A stretch of DNA of 64,000 nucleotides from Methylobacter luteus IMV-B-3098 (GCF_000427625.1 NZ_KE386569.1:1681073-1745072), one strand, 5' to 3'; counted from the stretch's first letter, positions 25,543 through 39,951 are shown. The notes: generated from the letters alone by a model not told the origin. Program-made: numbers and translations.

Positions 25543-26883
25543 TCAAGTTCCTATTGCTCTCTTAACGTCGCCAGCTAGATTATTTGCATAATCTTTTACC
25601 AAGTCTTCACTTTCTCCCTCTACCATTACACGAATCAAGGGTTCTGTCCCCGAAGCTCTAAGCAGTACTCGGCCATTATCACCGAGTTTTTTCTCAATGG
25701 ATTTTACCGCTTTTTGTATAGCTTCATCCTTAGCTGGATCTACTTTTTTACTTGTTTTGACATTAATAAGAATTTGCGGATATTTCTGCATTCCGGATTT
25801 CAATTCGTACAAATTTTTCCCACTGCTTTGCATTTCCGCCATAACTTGTAACGCCGCAATGATACCATCCCCAGTTGTGGTTCTATCCAGACAAATGATA
25901 TGGCCGGAATTTTCACCGCCTAAAACACCATTATTCGCAGTCAACATTTCCATTACATATCGGTCACCTACTTTCGCCCTCATCAGGTCTATACCCAGCT
26001 TTTTCAAACCATGTTCCATGCCCAGATTTGTCATTAATGTGCCGACTACAGGACCGGATAATTGGCCTGATTTCAGTCTGGATTTAGCAATGATATAGAT
26101 AAGTTCATCGCCATCGACGATTTCACCTTTATGATCCACCATTATGACCCTATCGCCATCACCATCAAATGCGATGCCTAAATCCGCCCGATACTCTAAT
26201 ACCGCTGCAGCCAATTTCTCTGGTCTAGTCGATCCGCATTCGTCGTTAATATTTAGCCCATCCGGCTCTGCGCCAATCGTCACGACTTCTGCGCCTACTT
26301 CACTAAACACATGCGGAGCTATATGATAAGTTGCCCCATGAGCGCAATCGATTACAATCCGCATGCCGTTAAAATCAAGCCCAGCGGGAACACTTGCCTT
26401 GCAAAATTCAATATAACGTCCAGCCGCATCGACCAACCGTTTCGCCTTGCCTAATTTTGATGACTCTACCGTAGTCATCGCCGAGTCAATGTAGTGTTCT
26501 ATTTTTTTCTCTATTTCATCAGGCAATTTTGAACCCTGTACCGAGAAAAACTTCACACCGTTATCGTAATAGGGATTGTGAGACGCGCTGATAACAATAC
26601 CTGCGCTCGCTCTTAAAGTACGAGTTAAGTAGGCTATACCTGGCGTAGGCATAGGCCCCAACAGTCGAGTATCGACACCCGCTGCAGTCAAACCAGCTTC
26701 CAATGCGGATTCAAACATATAGCCTGAAATACGCGTATCTTTACCAACCAAAACAAAGCCGTGCCCTTCCTTTGCAAAAACACGTCCGGTAGCCCACCCT
26801 AGTTTCAGCAAAAAATCTGCCGTGATGGGAGCCTCCCCCACTCTGCCTCTAATGCCATCGGTTCCAAAATATTTTTTTGTCAT
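25543..26883 (-). CDS. glmM: Phosphoglucosamine mutase
   Basis: A 446-residue enzyme interconverting glucosamine-6- and glucosamine-1-phosphate for UDP-GlcNAc synthesis. The N-terminus [13 protein letters not shown] is diagnostic. The catalytic phosphoserine is in [15 protein letters not shown], the metal loop is DGDGDRVI, the sugar loop is GGENSGHI, and the C-terminal phosphate loop is [15 protein letters not shown]. Length matches E. coli GlmM (445). folP, usually between ftsH and glmM, is absent. Confidence 0.97.
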   Translation of the reverse strand: MTKKYFGTDGIRGRVGEAPITADFLLKLGWATGRVFAKEGHGFVLVGKDTRISGYMFESALEAGLTAAGVDTRLLGPMPTPGIAYLTRTLRASAGIVISASHNPYYDNGVKFFSVQGSKLPDEIEKKIEHYIDSAMTTVESSKLGKAKRLVDAAGRYIEFCKASVPAGLDFNGMRIVIDCAHGATYHIAPHVFSEVGAEVVTIGAEPDGLNINDECGSTRPEKLAAAVLEYRADLGIAFDGDGDRVIMVDHKGEIVDGDELIYIIAKSRLKSGQLSGPVVGTLMTNLGMEHGLKKLGIDLMRAKVGDRYVMEMLTANNGVLGGENSGHIICLDRTTTGDGIIAALQVMAEMQSSGKNLYELKSGMQKYPQILINVKTSKKVDPAKDEAIQKAVKSIEKKLGDNGRVLLRASGTEPLIRVMVEGESEDLVKDYANNLAGDVKRAIGT

Positions 26884-27009
26884 AATCCTACAAACCTCTA
26901 CCTGAAAAATGTAGAAACATTAATGCTTCCATAGATCATTATGCGATAAAAACATGCTTTATTCTCGGATTCAGTTCACCTTATCGGGCTCATCGCCAAT
27001 AATTACGCA

Positions 27010-27042
27010 TAAAAAAAGGAGAGATATAAATCTCTCCTTTCA
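27010..27042 (-). terminator. Rho-independent terminator after ftsH
   Basis: Stem AAAGGAGAGAT (27016-27026) with ATCTCTCCTTT (27030-27040), followed on the minus strand by T's (complement of A7 at 27011-27017). It separates ftsH from glmM transcription. Confidence 0.85.
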
Positions 27043-27060
27043 TCTCAACCCAGAGAATTG

Positions 27061-28980
27061 TTAGATTTGCTCGGCTGCGCCTCCAATTGGCTTCTCCGTT
27101 TTTTTATCATCTGCTCCTTTGGACTCATCGGCTTTAAGATCGGCATGAGGAGGCGTATCATCCCAACCTTGAGGTTCTCTGACTGGCCTACGCGCCATCA
27201 GATCATCAATCTGATATTTATCAATAGTCTCATACTTCATTAAAGCTTCCGCCATAGCATGCAGAATATCAATGTTTTCCTTGAGAATTTTTTCTGCACG
27301 CTCATAGTTCCGGTCAATAAAAGAGCGGATCTCTTCATCAATCGTATGAGAAGTTTCTTCCGCAACCGTCTTATGCTGCGTTACCGAACGTCCCAGAAAA
27401 ACTTCACCTTCTTCTTCGCTGTATGCCAGTGGGCCCAAACGTTGAGATAATCCCCATTTAGTCACCATATTTCTGGCTAATTCAGTGGCTCGCTCGATAT
27501 CATTGGAAGCACCGGTACTGACCTGCTCCCAACCAAAGATCATTTCTTCGGCAATACGACCACCATATAAACTGGAGATCATGCTATCCAATTTTTGTTT
27601 GCTGGCGCTGTATTGATCTCTTTCCGGCAAGAACATGGTAATACCCAGCGCACGCCCCCTGGGCATGATACTGACCTTGTAAACAGGGTCATGCTCAGGA
27701 ACAAGCTTTCCGACGATAGCATGGCCAGCCTCGTGATAGGCCGTCATCTTTTTTTCCTTCTCGCCCATAACCATGGAGCGTCTTTCAGCGCCCATGATCA
27801 ACTTATCCTTGGCTTTTTCCAGATCCGCCATATTAACCAGACGTTTATTTGATCTGGCCGCAAATAAAGCCGCTTCGTTAACCAGGTTCGCCAAATCGGC
27901 TCCTGAAAAACCTGGCGTACCCTGGGCTATGTATTTAACTTCAACATCATCAGCTGTAGGCACTTTCTTCAAATGCACATTAAGAATCTGTTCCCGTCCT
28001 CTTACATCAGGCAGGCCCACCGTTATTTGACGATCAAATCTACCGGGACGTAATAAAGCCTGATCCAGTACATCGGGACGGTTTGTTGCCGCAATGACAA
28101 TAATACCTTCATTACCTTCAAAACCATCCATTTCAACTAACAACTGGTTTAGTGTCTGCTCGCGTTCATCATTTCCACCACCAAGACCAGCACCTCTCTG
28201 ACGACCGACTGCGTCGATCTCATCAATAAAAATAATACATGGTGCATGCTTTTTCGCTTGTTCGAACATATCCCGTACACGCGATGCACCTACACCTACG
28301 AACATTTCCACAAAATCCGAACCGGAAATAGTGAAAAACGGCACTTTGGCTTCGCCGGCAATAGCTCGGGCAAGTAGGGTTTTACCTGTTCCTGGAGGAC
28401 CGATCATCAGTGCGCCGCGAGGAATTTTACCGCCCAATTTCTGATATTTTGCGGGGTCTCTGAGAAAATCAACCATCTCAACGACCTCCTCTTTAGCTTC
28501 ATCACAGCCCGCCACATCGGCAAAGGTCACTTTAATCTGATCTTCCTCAAGCATACGGGCTTTACTCTTTCCAAAAGTCATCGCCCCTCGACCACCGCTT
28601 GCACCGCCTTGCATTTGCCGCATGAAGAATACCCAAACAGCAATAAGCAACAACATCGGCCCAAAAGACACCAGCAACTGCATTAGCATTGAAGGTTGCT
28701 CGGGTGGTATGGCCTTGATTTCGACGCCATTCGCTAACAAATCATCAACTAAATGAGGGTCTTCCGGCGCATATGTTTTAAACCTTTCACCACCCTGCAT
28801 TTTGCCTTTGATAACGTTATCGTCAATCATGACCTGCTGAACTTGGCCCGTTTTCACCGATTCGATGAATTGTGAATACGATAGCGATGAATCGCCACGT
28901 TCACTCTGCGGACCAAAATTATTAAAGATGGACATCAACACAACAGCAATGACGACCCACAGGATTATATTTTTAATCAT
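27061..28980 (-). CDS. ftsH: ATP-dependent zinc metalloprotease FtsH
   Basis: A 639-residue membrane-anchored AAA+ protease. Two N-terminal membrane helices (about 2-22 and 97-117) flank a periplasmic domain. Then come Walker A GPPGTGKT, Walker [12 protein letters not shown], the arginine-finger region [20 protein letters not shown] and the zinc site HEAGH (about residue 418). ATG 28980 is chosen because E. coli FtsH aligns from [17 protein letters not shown]; the frame to 28998 adds six residues. It degrades misassembled membrane proteins and, in E. coli, sigma-32 and LpxC. It follows rlmE, the conserved pair. Confidence 0.97.
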   Translation of the reverse strand: MIKNIILWVVIAVVLMSIFNNFGPQSERGDSSLSYSQFIESVKTGQVQQVMIDDNVIKGKMQGGERFKTYAPEDPHLVDDLLANGVEIKAIPPEQPSMLMQLLVSFGPMLLLIAVWVFFMRQMQGGASGGRGAMTFGKSKARMLEEDQIKVTFADVAGCDEAKEEVVEMVDFLRDPAKYQKLGGKIPRGALMIGPPGTGKTLLARAIAGEAKVPFFTISGSDFVEMFVGVGASRVRDMFEQAKKHAPCIIFIDEIDAVGRQRGAGLGGGNDEREQTLNQLLVEMDGFEGNEGIIVIAATNRPDVLDQALLRPGRFDRQITVGLPDVRGREQILNVHLKKVPTADDVEVKYIAQGTPGFSGADLANLVNEAALFAARSNKRLVNMADLEKAKDKLIMGAERRSMVMGEKEKKMTAYHEAGHAIVGKLVPEHDPVYKVSIMPRGRALGITMFLPERDQYSASKQKLDSMISSLYGGRIAEEMIFGWEQVSTGASNDIERATELARNMVTKWGLSQRLGPLAYSEEEGEVFLGRSVTQHKTVAEETSHTIDEEIRSFIDRNYERAEKILKENIDILHAMAEALMKYETIDKYQIDDLMARRPVREPQGWDDTPPHADLKADESKGADDKKTEKPIGGAAEQI

Positions 28981-29155
28981 ATCGTTCAATTTACACACCC
29001 TAGGCCCGAACGGCTCTCGGTTTAAAAAACTGACTAATTATATCAGGAATAATTTTCTGACAGCGTCTATTTATCTGGAATTCACCCATTATGAAAATTA
29101 ATTTTCACCATGCCTAGTAATCTCCTTATCATCTAAATATAAGGGCTATAAACAA

Positions 29156-29773
29156 TTATTTAAACCCTTTGGCCAAAATATAAACTTCATTACTTCTCGG
29201 TCTTGAGGCTTTTGGTTTTCTAATAACTACTTTTGAAAAAGATTTCTGCACTTCTTGGTAAAATTCTTCAAATCCTTCACCATGGAACAGTTTAACCAGA
29301 AAAGTACCACCTTTTGTTAGCACTGTTTTTGCCGTTTCCAAAGCCAGTTCTCCCAAGTAAATGGATCGTGGTTGGTCTACAGCTTTATTGCCACTCATAT
29401 TCGGCGCCATATCTGACATAACCAAATTAACCTCTGCACCATCTAGAACGGCATATAACTCATCCAGAACGGCCTGTTCGCGAAAATCTCCCTGTATAAA
29501 GTCAACACCTTCAATCGGTTCCATCGGCAAAATATCCAATGCAATGATCTTATTCTTTTTCCCGATAATCTCTCGCGCAAACTGCGACCATCCACCGGGG
29601 GCCGCACCTAAATCGATAATATTCATCCCCGGCTTGATAATTTGATCTTTATCCTGAATCTCATCCAGTTTAAAAACAGCACGCGATCTATAACCTTTAA
29701 CTTGAGCCATTTTGACATATTCGTCATTGAAATGTTCCTGCATCCAACGACTGCTACTTTTACTTCGTCCCAT
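29156..29773 (-). CDS. rlmE: 23S rRNA 2'-O-ribose U2552 methyltransferase
   Basis: A 205-residue heat-shock methyltransferase (RrmJ/FtsJ; E. coli 209). The SAM site is [20 protein letters not shown], and catalytic K-D-K residues lie in [27 protein letters not shown] and [17 protein letters not shown]. Upstream of ftsH and divergent from yhbY, the usual order. Confidence 0.96.
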   Translation of the reverse strand: MGRSKSSSRWMQEHFNDEYVKMAQVKGYRSRAVFKLDEIQDKDQIIKPGMNIIDLGAAPGGWSQFAREIIGKKNKIIALDILPMEPIEGVDFIQGDFREQAVLDELYAVLDGAEVNLVMSDMAPNMSGNKAVDQPRSIYLGELALETAKTVLTKGGTFLVKLFHGEGFEEFYQEVQKSFSKVVIRKPKASRPRSNEVYILAKGFK

Positions 29774-29819
29774 TGCTATTTTTTAGTGTAAAATTAAGTT
29801 TTTGATTTAGGAATAAAGA

Positions 29820-30086
29820 GTGAATTCTGCAGATAAGAAAAAACTCCGGGCTCAGGCTCACAGCTTAAAACCCGTGATCATGATCGGCCAATCCGGACTG
29901 ACGGCGGCGGTCATGGCGGAGATAGAACTGGCGCTAGATAGCCACGAACTCATTAAAGTAAGAATACGTGCCGAACGGGAAGATCGCAAGCAAATTAGCG
30001 AGGAAATCTGCATGGATACGAGAGCGGCACTGATTCAAACTATTGGCCAGATTGCTGTCATTTACAGACTGAACCCTGATAAGTAA
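29820..30086 (+). CDS. yhbY: Ribosome-associated RNA-binding protein YhbY
   Basis: An 88-residue CRM-domain protein of pre-50S particles. The conserved loop is GQSGLTAAVMAEIELALDSHELIKVRI, which includes the GxxG-like RNA-binding turn. It starts with GTG 29820, with GGAATAAAGAG overlapping. Divergent from rlmE and convergent with greA. Confidence 0.93.
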   Translation: MNSADKKKLRAQAHSLKPVIMIGQSGLTAAVMAEIELALDSHELIKVRIRAEREDRKQISEEICMDTRAALIQTIGQIAVIYRLNPDK

Positions 30087-30147
30087 CTCAAGCTCAAGGC
30101 TAAAAATTAACAGCGTCGCAGTTTATATCTTTAGCCTTGCGCCTCAA

Positions 30148-30624
30148 TTAAATATATTTAATTGAGATAATCTCATATTCGACATTACCGCCCGGCGCCT
30201 TAACCGTAACAATATCTTCAACTTCTTTGCCGATTAACGCCCGTGCAATAGGCGATCCGATGGAGATGCGTCCTTCCTTGATATTGGCTTCATCTTCACC
30301 GACAATTTGATACGTCACTTTCTTTTCCGACTCTGTATCTTCTATTTCCACTGTCGCGCCGAAGACCACCTTTCCATTCGCATCCAGTTTAGTGACATCA
30401 ATAATTTGGGCATTGGATAATTTTGCCTCAATTTCGGCAATACGCCCTTCGGCGAAGCTTTGTTGCTCACGCGCAGCATGATATTCGGCATTTTCCTTTA
30501 AATCTCCGTGCTCACGCGCAGATGCTATAGACGCAATAATGCGCGGACGAACCACCGATTTCAATTCGTCCAATTCCTCACGCAATTTTTCTGCACCCTT
30601 CACGGTAAGCGGTACTTTATTCAT
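30148..30624 (-). CDS. greA: Transcription elongation factor GreA
   Basis: A 158-residue protein, the same length as E. coli GreA. The N-terminal coiled coil (residues ~1-75) contains the tip [29 protein letters not shown], whose acidic residues enter the polymerase channel to stimulate transcript cleavage. The C-terminal FKBP-like domain has the [14 protein letters not shown] motif. It follows carB, as in Pseudomonas. Confidence 0.97.
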   Translation of the reverse strand: MNKVPLTVKGAEKLREELDELKSVVRPRIIASIASAREHGDLKENAEYHAAREQQSFAEGRIAEIEAKLSNAQIIDVTKLDANGKVVFGATVEIEDTESEKKVTYQIVGEDEANIKEGRISIGSPIARALIGKEVEDIVTVKAPGGNVEYEIISIKYI

Positions 30625-30705
30625 TCTGCTACAACTCCAAAAATATTACTCATCCATCCCTTAATATGGGAATTCAAAACCTGCCTAATGCAGATCAATT
30701 ATTAA

Positions 30706-33700
30706 TTAAGTCAGGCTTTTATGTAGATCCTGAAGACTATTGACATTGCCGGCATCCAGTTCGCCAAGCGCGTAACAGGCTGCTCTAGCTCCTGCCATAG
30801 TCGTGTAATAGGTTACACGATGCTGCAAGGCTTCTCTGCGCATGGTAAATGAATCGGAAATAGCTTTTTTACCTTCCGTTGTATTAATAATCAACTGAAC
30901 CTGATCATTTTTTATCATATCGACTGTATTAGGCCGACCTTCATTGACTTTAAATACGACTTCACAAGGGATACCGGCTTCCTTAAGGAACCTTGCCGTG
31001 CCGCCGGTTGCGACAATCTCATATTTCTTCTCTACCAGCATTCTTGCAATATCAGGCAGTTTGGGTTTATCCGCATCGCGAATACTGATCAGTACTTTAC
31101 CGCTATGATTCAAGTTAACGCCGGCAGCCCGCTGGGATTTGGCAAATGCTTCTCCAAACGTCTTTCCAACCCCCATCACCTCACCGGTAGATTTCATTTC
31201 AGGCCCCAGCAATGGATCTACGCCCGGAAATTTAACAAACGGGAACACGGCTTCCTTGACAGAATAATAAGTAGGAATACGTTCTTCAGTAATGCCTTGC
31301 TCCGCCAACGATTGCCCCACCATGCAACGCGCCGCGATTTTGGCCAGCGGATAACCGGTCGCTTTGGATACAAACGGCGCAGTACGCGATGCCCTTGGAT
31401 TCACTTCAAGCACATAGATATCCTCTCCCTGAATCGCAAACTGAGTGTTCATCAACCCTCTTACACCCAGAGCCTCTGCCATTTTGGCGACCTGTTCGCG
31501 CAATTTGTCCTGAATCTCGGGCGCCAGATCGTATGGAGGCAATGAACACGCCGAGTCTCCCGAATGGATGCCGGCCTGTTCGATGTGTTCCATCAAGCCG
31601 CCGATCAATACACGTTCGCCATCATAAATGGCATCGACATCCATTTCGACCGCATCATCCAGAAATCGATCGAGCAATACCGGCGAGTCATTGGAAACCG
31701 TAACCGCTTCCTTCATATAGCGTTGCAGGCCTTCTTCGTTGAAAACGATTTCCATGGCGCGACCGCCCAATACATAGGAAGGTCTCACAACCAAAGGATA
31801 ACCCAGTTCTTTTGCCGCATTAAGCGCCTGCTCGACAGAACGCGCTGTCGCATTGGGCGGCTGTTTTAAATCCAGCCGTTCCAACAGTTTTTGGAACCGT
31901 TCACGGTCTTCGGCCAAATCAATCGAATCGGGCGATGTACCAATGATCGGAACCCCGGCCGCTTCCAGCGCACGGGCTAATTTTAGAGGTGTCTGACCGC
32001 CATATTGAACAATGACCCCTTTGGGTTTTTCCAGTTCAACAATTTCCAGCACATCTTCCAGCGTCAACGATTCAAAGTATAATCGATCGGATGTATCGAA
32101 ATCGGTGGAAACTGTCTCGGGGTTGCAATTGATCATGATCGTTTCATAACCATCTTCACGCAACGCCAATGCTGCATGCACACAGCAATAATCAAACTCG
32201 ATGCCTTGTCCGATTCGGTTAGGCCCGCCGCCGAGAATAATGATTTTTTCCTTATCGGAAACACGCGCTTCGCACTCTTCTTCATAAGTTGAATACAAAT
32301 AAGCCGTATCCGAGGAAAACTCAGCCGCGCAGGAATCGATGCGTTTGTAAACCGGGCGGATATTCTGTTTATGCCTGACGTTGCGCACCTCGGACTCGGT
32401 CGTATCGAGCAGTTTCGCCAGTCTTTGATCAGAAAATCCTTTACGCTTTAACCGATAAAGCTCGCCTTCTTTCAACGTCGACAAGGTTTTAGTCGACAAT
32501 GACTTTTCAGTCCGCACCAGATCTTCAATTTGCGCTAAAAACCACGGATCGATCTTGGATGCCTCATGCACTTCTTCCAAAGTCATGCCGCTTCGGAAAG
32601 CGTCGGCGACATATAGCAAACGATCCGGTCCCGGATGGCGCATTTCACGTTGCATTTTTTCGCGCGCATCATCAGCGCTCAAATCGACAATTTCATCGAG
32701 ACCACTGATGCCAATTTCCAGACCGCGCAAGGCTTTCTGCAGCGACTCCTGGAAAGTACGGCCAATCGCCATAACTTCCCCTACCGATTTCATTTGCGTG
32801 GTCAAGCGATCATCGGCTTGTGGAAATTTCTCGAAAGTGAAGCGCGGCACTTTGGTGACGACGTAATCGATCGTCGGTTCAAACGATGCAGGGGTTGCGC
32901 CGCCCGTGATCTCATTTTGCAACTCATCCAATGTGTAACCGACCGCCAGTTTTGCCGCGACTTTGGCAATTGGGAAGCCGGTAGCCTTGGAAGCCAGCGC
33001 GGACGAGCGCGATACGCGAGGATTCATCTCGATCACGACCATGCGTCCGTCTTCAGGGTTGATCGCCACCTGTACGTTGGAACCGCCGGTATCGACGCCG
33101 ATTTCACGCAATACTGCCAACGCGACGTTACGCAAAATCTGATATTCCTTATCAGTCAGAGTTTGCGCCGGCGCCACGGTAATCGAATCACCGGTATGCA
33201 CGCCCATCGGGTCAAAGTTCTCTATAGAACAGACGATGATGCAGTTGTCTTTCGAATCGCGCACGACTTCCATTTCATACTCTTTCCAGCCAAGCACCGA
33301 TTCCTCGATCAGCAATTCATTAGTCGGAGACAAATCCAGGCCGCGCTCGCAGATTTCCATAAACTCTTCCTTGTTATAGGCGATGCCGCCGCCACTGCCG
33401 CCCATCGTGAACGATGGACGGATGATGGTGGGATAACCGACTTCCTGCTGAGCTGCCAAAGCTTCTTCCATTGAATGCGCGGTCTTTGAGCGGGCCACTT
33501 CGAAACCGATTTTTCTCATGGCCTGATTGAACAATTCACGGTCTTCGGCTTTATTGATCGCCTCTTTAGTCGCGCCGATCATCTCGACGCCGTATTTTTC
33601 CAGCACACCATGCGCATCCAGCGCCAGAGCGCAGTTCAATGCCGTCTGTCCACCCATCGTCGGCAAGATGGCATCGGGACGTTCTTTTTCGATAATTTTT

Positions 33701-33924
33701 TCTACGGTTTGCCAATCGATAGGCTCGATGTAAATGGCATCGGCCATATCCGGGTCAGTCATGATGGTGGCCGGATTCGAATTGACCAGAATGACGCGAT
33801 AGCCTTCTTCCCGCAACGCTTTACAGGCTTGCGTGCCCGAATAATCAAATTCACAGGCCTGACCAATAACAATCGGGCCTGCACCCAGTAATAAAATCGA
33901 TTTTATGTCGGTTCTTTTTGGCAT
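30706..33924 (-). CDS. carB: Carbamoyl-phosphate synthase large subunit
   Basis: A 1072-residue enzyme (E. coli 1073). Two homologous ATP-grasp halves each carry a [19 protein letters not shown] nucleotide-binding start and the EVNPRxSRxxAxxSKATGYPxAK signature. The C-terminal MGS-like allosteric domain (about 935-1072) includes [14 protein letters not shown]. With CarA it makes carbamoyl phosphate for arginine and pyrimidines. It follows carA by 36 bases. Confidence 0.98.
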   Translation of the reverse strand: MPKRTDIKSILLLGAGPIVIGQACEFDYSGTQACKALREEGYRVILVNSNPATIMTDPDMADAIYIEPIDWQTVEKIIEKERPDAILPTMGGQTALNCALALDAHGVLEKYGVEMIGATKEAINKAEDRELFNQAMRKIGFEVARSKTAHSMEEALAAQQEVGYPTIIRPSFTMGGSGGGIAYNKEEFMEICERGLDLSPTNELLIEESVLGWKEYEMEVVRDSKDNCIIVCSIENFDPMGVHTGDSITVAPAQTLTDKEYQILRNVALAVLREIGVDTGGSNVQVAINPEDGRMVVIEMNPRVSRSSALASKATGFPIAKVAAKLAVGYTLDELQNEITGGATPASFEPTIDYVVTKVPRFTFEKFPQADDRLTTQMKSVGEVMAIGRTFQESLQKALRGLEIGISGLDEIVDLSADDAREKMQREMRHPGPDRLLYVADAFRSGMTLEEVHEASKIDPWFLAQIEDLVRTEKSLSTKTLSTLKEGELYRLKRKGFSDQRLAKLLDTTESEVRNVRHKQNIRPVYKRIDSCAAEFSSDTAYLYSTYEEECEARVSDKEKIIILGGGPNRIGQGIEFDYCCVHAALALREDGYETIMINCNPETVSTDFDTSDRLYFESLTLEDVLEIVELEKPKGVIVQYGGQTPLKLARALEAAGVPIIGTSPDSIDLAEDRERFQKLLERLDLKQPPNATARSVEQALNAAKELGYPLVVRPSYVLGGRAMEIVFNEEGLQRYMKEAVTVSNDSPVLLDRFLDDAVEMDVDAIYDGERVLIGGLMEHIEQAGIHSGDSACSLPPYDLAPEIQDKLREQVAKMAEALGVRGLMNTQFAIQGEDIYVLEVNPRASRTAPFVSKATGYPLAKIAARCMVGQSLAEQGITEERIPTYYSVKEAVFPFVKFPGVDPLLGPEMKSTGEVMGVGKTFGEAFAKSQRAAGVNLNHSGKVLISIRDADKPKLPDIARMLVEKKYEIVATGGTARFLKEAGIPCEVVFKVNEGRPNTVDMIKNDQVQLIINTTEGKKAISDSFTMRREALQHRVTYYTTMAGARAACYALGELDAGNVNSLQDLHKSLT

Positions 33925-33960
33925 TTCGTTGTTTTGCTTTGCTGATTATTGACTGGCTTA

Positions 33961-35091
33961 TTACTTATTGACCTGATCCATCATCTTGATGAAATCATCA
34001 AACAATGATTGCACGTCGTGAGGACCCGGACTTGCTTCAGGATGCCCCTGAAAGCTCATGGCCGGGCAATCGATCCGTTTGACGCCCTGTAGGCTGCCGT
34101 CAAATAAAGAATGATAGGTGGCGACTAAATTGGCAGGAAGAGACCCTTCATTAACCGCGAATCCGTGATTCTGACTACTGATCATCACGCGGCCTGTGGA
34201 TTTTTCCTGTACAGGATGGTTGCCGCCATGATGGCCGAACTTCATTTTTTCGGTTTTAGCCCCGCTGGCTAAAGCCAGTAACTGATGTCCAAGACAGATG
34301 CCGAATACCGGAATTTTCTTGGCTAAAAAAACTTTGATCGCCTCAATCGCATAGGTGCATGGTTCCGGATCGCCAGGACCGTTGGATAAAAACACGCCGT
34401 CAGGATTCATCGCCAGCACGGTTTCCGCCGACGTGGTCGCAGGCACAACCGTAATGCGGCAACCACGATTTGCCAATAGCCTCAGGATATTTCGTTTAAC
34501 GCCGAAATCATAAGCGACAACATGCCGGGTTAGATTTTCAGCCTCTGTATGACCGTTTTGCAGATGCCAGACATTTTCAGTCCATTCGTAAGCCTCGGCA
34601 ACGGTCACTTCCTTAGCCAGATCCATGCCTTGTAGCCCCGGAAAACTTTCGATTGCCGTTTTGGCTTCCTCTATATCGACAGTTTCGCCTGCCATAATGC
34701 AACCGCGCTGAGCACCTTTATCGCGCAACAGACGCGTCAACTTACGCGTATCGACATCAGCGATAGCGACAACGTTGTTATCGATCAGATATTGTTGCAA
34801 GGTTTTTTCATTGCGCCAGTTACTGGCCAGTAACGGCAGATCCCTGATCACTAAACCGCTGGCAAAAACACCGACTGACTCATCATCCTCGTCGGTTGTA
34901 CCGACATTGCCGATATGCGGATAGGTTAATGTAACAATTTGCCGGGCATAAGACGGATCGCTGAGGATTTCCTGATATCCGGTCATCGAGGTATTAAAAA
35001 CGACTTCTCCTACGGAACATCCATCGGAACCTATGGATACACCGTTAAACACCGTTCCATCTTCCAACACTAACAATGCAGGTTTACTCAA
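33961..35091 (-). CDS. carA: Carbamoyl-phosphate synthase small subunit
   Basis: A 376-residue glutaminase subunit. The N-terminal CPSase domain begins [16 protein letters not shown], and the class I amidotransferase domain has the nucleophile in [17 protein letters not shown] with His/Glu in [14 protein letters not shown] 35091 is preferred, as GAGGTG lies well placed upstream and it aligns with E. coli [15 protein letters not shown] 35100 would place the ribosome site too close but cannot be excluded. It transfers ammonia to CarB. Confidence 0.96.
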   Translation of the reverse strand: MSKPALLVLEDGTVFNGVSIGSDGCSVGEVVFNTSMTGYQEILSDPSYARQIVTLTYPHIGNVGTTDEDDESVGVFASGLVIRDLPLLASNWRNEKTLQQYLIDNNVVAIADVDTRKLTRLLRDKGAQRGCIMAGETVDIEEAKTAIESFPGLQGMDLAKEVTVAEAYEWTENVWHLQNGHTEAENLTRHVVAYDFGVKRNILRLLANRGCRITVVPATTSAETVLAMNPDGVFLSNGPGDPEPCTYAIEAIKVFLAKKIPVFGICLGHQLLALASGAKTEKMKFGHHGGNHPVQEKSTGRVMISSQNHGFAVNEGSLPANLVATYHSLFDGSLQGVKRIDCPAMSFQGHPEASPGPHDVQSLFDDFIKMMDQVNK

Positions 35092-35111
35092 ACACGTCAC
35101 CTCAAATGTGC

Positions 35112-35147
35112 AAAACGGGATGACCCCCTAAGGACTCATCCCGTTAT
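35112..35147. terminator. Hairpin between dapB and carA
   Basis: Ten-base perfect stem AACGGGATGA (35114-35123) with TCATCCCGTT (35136-35145). Short T-tracts on either side (CCGTTTTG on minus, A-rich flank on plus). It may partly terminate dapB readthrough or regulate carA. Confidence 0.6.
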
Positions 35148-35194
35148 AAAAAACAAAATTCTGCTTATTTTACGAGATTATAGCGTTTTGGTCA

Positions 35195-37137
<1,943 letters not shown>

Positions 37138-37227
37138 GTTCCAATCGTTAGTTTCGTCTTGTTTCGTTTAAATTCATTCCCGAGGACTCACTCAGGAGAT
37201 GTAAGCATGCCATAAAGTTATCAATAA

Positions 37228-37247
37228 CCGCGCCGGTAAAGGCGCGG
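37228..37247 (-). promoter_or_regulatory. GC hairpin between dnaK and dnaJ
   Basis: Perfect 7-base stem CCGCGCC (37228-37234) with GGCGCGG (37241-37247) and a six-base loop in the 125-base dnaK-dnaJ spacer. No T-tract follows, so it is likelier to stabilise the dnaK message or reduce dnaJ expression than to terminate fully. Confidence 0.5.
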
Positions 37248-37262
37248 CATGAACCGTATATT

Positions 37263-39194
37263 TTACTTCTTATCGTCGTCCTTGACTTCTTCAAATTCGG
37301 CATCGACAACACCCTCATCAGCTGCATGCTGTTCAGATGCTTTCGCTCCAGCAGACTCGCCGCCTTCAGCACCTGCTTTTTGCGCATAAACGCGCTCGGC
37401 CAGCTTGCCTGACAGCTCGGTCAAGGCATTGGTTTTGGCTTCAATTTCAGACTTGTCATCTCCTTTAACAGCGTCTTTCAGAGCATTGATCGCACTTTCG
37501 ATCGAGCTTCTTTCATCAGCACCGACCTGATCACCCAGCTCTTTCAATGACTTTTCCGTGGCGTGAATCATACCATCGGCATGGTTACGCGCCGCCACCA
37601 GTTCCGCCAGTTTACGGTCTTCATCAGCATGAGCCTCGGCATCTTTAATCATGCGCTGAACTTCTTCATCCGATAAACCGCTGGACGCTTTAATGACAAT
37701 AGATTGTTTTTTACCGGTTGCCTTGTCTTTAGCTGACACGTTCAGAATGCCGTTGGCATCGATATCGAATGCCACTTCAATCTGCGGGATGCCGCGCGGC
37801 GCCGGCGGAATATCAGACAGATCAAAACGTCCCAGTGATTTATTGGCAGCCGCCATTTCACGCTCACCCTGCAGAACATGAACCGTTACCGCAGTCTGGT
37901 TATCATCGGCAGTAGAGAAAACCTGTGAAGCATTGGTTGGGATTGTGGTATTTTTTTCGATCAGTTTGGTCATGACACCACCCATGGTCTCGATGCCCAG
38001 CGATAATGGAATAACGTCCAGCAACAGTACGTCCTTAACTTCACCGCCTAAAACACCGGCCTGAATCGCCGCCCCCAAAGCTACCGCTTCGTCCGGGTTA
38101 ACGTCTTTACGCGGCTCTCTGCCGAAAATGGTTTTTACCATTTCCTGTACTTTCGGCATACGGGTTTGACCGCCCACCAGGATCACGTCGTCAATTTCGG
38201 ATGCTGACAATCCAGCATCTTTAAGCGCCATTTCGCAGGGGCCTTTCGTGCGATTAATCAACTCTTCAACCAAAGATTCCAGTTTAGCCCGAGTCAATTT
38301 GACATTTAAATGCTTAGGGCCCGATGCATCAGCAGTAATATAAGGCAGGTTAACATCGGTTTGCTGGCTTGAAGACAATTCAATCTTGGCTTTTTCCGCC
38401 GCTTCTTTTAGACGTTGCAGCGCCAACGGATCATTATGCAGGTCAACGCCGCTTTCTTTTTTGAATTCTGCCGCCAGATATTCAATGACTCTCAAGTCGA
38501 AATCTTCGCCACCAAGGAAAGTGTCGCCGTTAGTCGACAATACTTCAAACTGATGCTCGCCTTCTATCTCGGCAATTTCGATAATGGAAATATCAAACGT
38601 ACCGCCACCCAGATCATATACGGCAATTTTGGTATCGCCTTTAGGCTTATCCATACCGAAAGCCAGTGCCGAGGCCGTTGGCTCATTGATGATCCGCTTT
38701 ACGTCTAATCCGGCAATACGACCGGCATCTTTAGTAGCCTGACGTTGTGAATCATTAAAGTAAGCAGGCACCGTGATAACGGCTTCCGTGACTTCTTCGC
38801 CCAGATAAGCCTCGGCGTCTTTTTTCAGTTTCATCAACACACGCGCTGAAACTTCAGGCGCCGCCATTTTTTTGCCATGCACTTCAACCCAGGCGTCGCC
38901 ATTTTCAGCTTCGACAATTTTATAAGGCACCATTTTGATGTCTTTTTGCACAACATCGTCTTTAAAACGACGCCCGATCAAACGCTTGATGGCAAATAGC
39001 GTATTTTTAGGATTGGTTACGGCCTGACGTTTAGCCGATTGACCTACCAATACTTCATCGTCACTGGTAAAAGCGATAATTGACGGCGTCGTACGGGCGC
39101 CTTCGCTATTCTCGATCACTCTCGCTACGCCATTTTCTAAAACCGCAACGCAAGAGTTTGTAGTTCCTAAATCTATTCCAATAATTTTAGCCAT
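37263..39194 (-). CDS. dnaK: Chaperone protein DnaK (Hsp70)
   Basis: A 643-residue Hsp70. The ATPase domain has [27 protein letters not shown] and [12 protein letters not shown]. The substrate-binding domain begins near residue 390 ([19 protein letters not shown]), and the helical lid ends in an acidic tail [14 protein letters not shown]. It acts with GrpE and DnaJ, all encoded here, and is preceded by its own heat-shock-type promoter. Confidence 0.98.
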   Translation of the reverse strand: MAKIIGIDLGTTNSCVAVLENGVARVIENSEGARTTPSIIAFTSDDEVLVGQSAKRQAVTNPKNTLFAIKRLIGRRFKDDVVQKDIKMVPYKIVEAENGDAWVEVHGKKMAAPEVSARVLMKLKKDAEAYLGEEVTEAVITVPAYFNDSQRQATKDAGRIAGLDVKRIINEPTASALAFGMDKPKGDTKIAVYDLGGGTFDISIIEIAEIEGEHQFEVLSTNGDTFLGGEDFDLRVIEYLAAEFKKESGVDLHNDPLALQRLKEAAEKAKIELSSSQQTDVNLPYITADASGPKHLNVKLTRAKLESLVEELINRTKGPCEMALKDAGLSASEIDDVILVGGQTRMPKVQEMVKTIFGREPRKDVNPDEAVALGAAIQAGVLGGEVKDVLLLDVIPLSLGIETMGGVMTKLIEKNTTIPTNASQVFSTADDNQTAVTVHVLQGEREMAAANKSLGRFDLSDIPPAPRGIPQIEVAFDIDANGILNVSAKDKATGKKQSIVIKASSGLSDEEVQRMIKDAEAHADEDRKLAELVAARNHADGMIHATEKSLKELGDQVGADERSSIESAINALKDAVKGDDKSEIEAKTNALTELSGKLAERVYAQKAGAEGGESAGAKASEQHAADEGVVDAEFEEVKDDDKK

Positions 39195-39239
39195 TGAAGT
39201 CTCCAGACTTGAATATGTAAATGTTAAAAGTTGTTCTTA

Positions 39240-39267
39240 ATATGGGGATTGTTTTATGGTGTTCAAG
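39240..39267 (-). promoter_or_regulatory. Sigma-32-type heat-shock promoter for dnaK
   Basis: On the minus strand, CTTGAA (39262-39267) and CCCCATAT (39240-39247) are spaced by 14 bases and match the sigma-32 consensus (CTTGAA, 11-16 bases, CCCCATNT). The -35 element overlaps the grpE stop codon. Transcription would start near 39232, about 38 bases before dnaK. Confidence 0.75.
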
Positions 39268-39883
39268 CCTGTTCATCAATGCTCTGTGTATCTGCGGCCG
39301 GTTTTTCGGGCGCTTTGGCAACCACGACCATGGCAGGACGCAACAAACGTCCGTTCAACAAATAACCTTTTTGGAAAACGTTAACCACGGTATTAGGCTC
39401 GACGCCTTCCACGGCTTGCATGGTCATAGCCTGATGGTGCTCGGGATTAAAAGGCTGGCCGACCGGATCAATCGTTTCAATGTTAAATTTGGCGAATACC
39501 GATTCAAACTGTTTGATCGTCAATTCGCTGCCCACGCGAAACTTCTCCACTTCAGGGCTATCGCCAGTAGCCGCCTGCAGTCCTAGTGTCAGACTGTCCA
39601 ATACCGGCAGTAACTCTTTGGCAAACCCTTCCAGCGCAAACTTATGCGCGCTCTCCAGATCTTTTTGTGTCCTTCTTTTCAGGTTTTCCATCTCAGCTTG
39701 GGCACGAACTGCCTTCTCCCAGTTTTCCTGAGCTTTCTGCTCAGCCTGTGTCAATTGCTGCTTCAGTTCTTCAACAGTTGGTTCAGGCAACAATTGCTCT
39801 TCGCTAACAGCCTCGCCAACCGGCTCTTCGTTTTTGGCCTCGGTTTCAACCTGAGATTCAGGCACTTCCTGATCATTACTCAT
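39263..39883 (-). CDS. grpE: Nucleotide exchange factor GrpE
   Basis: A 206-residue cofactor of DnaK. A long N-terminal acidic/Gln-rich coiled coil (to about residue 110) contains KAVRAQAEMENLKRRTQKDLESA; the C-terminal beta domain has FNPEHHQAMTMQAVEGVEPNTVVNVFQKGYLLNGRLLRPAMV, the family signature. Between hrcA and dnaK. Confidence 0.97.
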   Translation of the reverse strand: MSNDQEVPESQVETEAKNEEPVGEAVSEEQLLPEPTVEELKQQLTQAEQKAQENWEKAVRAQAEMENLKRRTQKDLESAHKFALEGFAKELLPVLDSLTLGLQAATGDSPEVEKFRVGSELTIKQFESVFAKFNIETIDPVGQPFNPEHHQAMTMQAVEGVEPNTVVNVFQKGYLLNGRLLRPAMVVVAKAPEKPAADTQSIDEQA

Positions 39884-39951
39884 TCGCTATAGCTCCTCAA
39901 AATATGAAATGGGTTATCGCGCCTAACTGCACGAAAGAAAACAGATGCTAC

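Noticed and set aside
32635-33474. A 279-codon plus-strand frame opposite carB
   Set aside because: It is rich in His, Arg and Phe with no family character and lies wholly inside carB.
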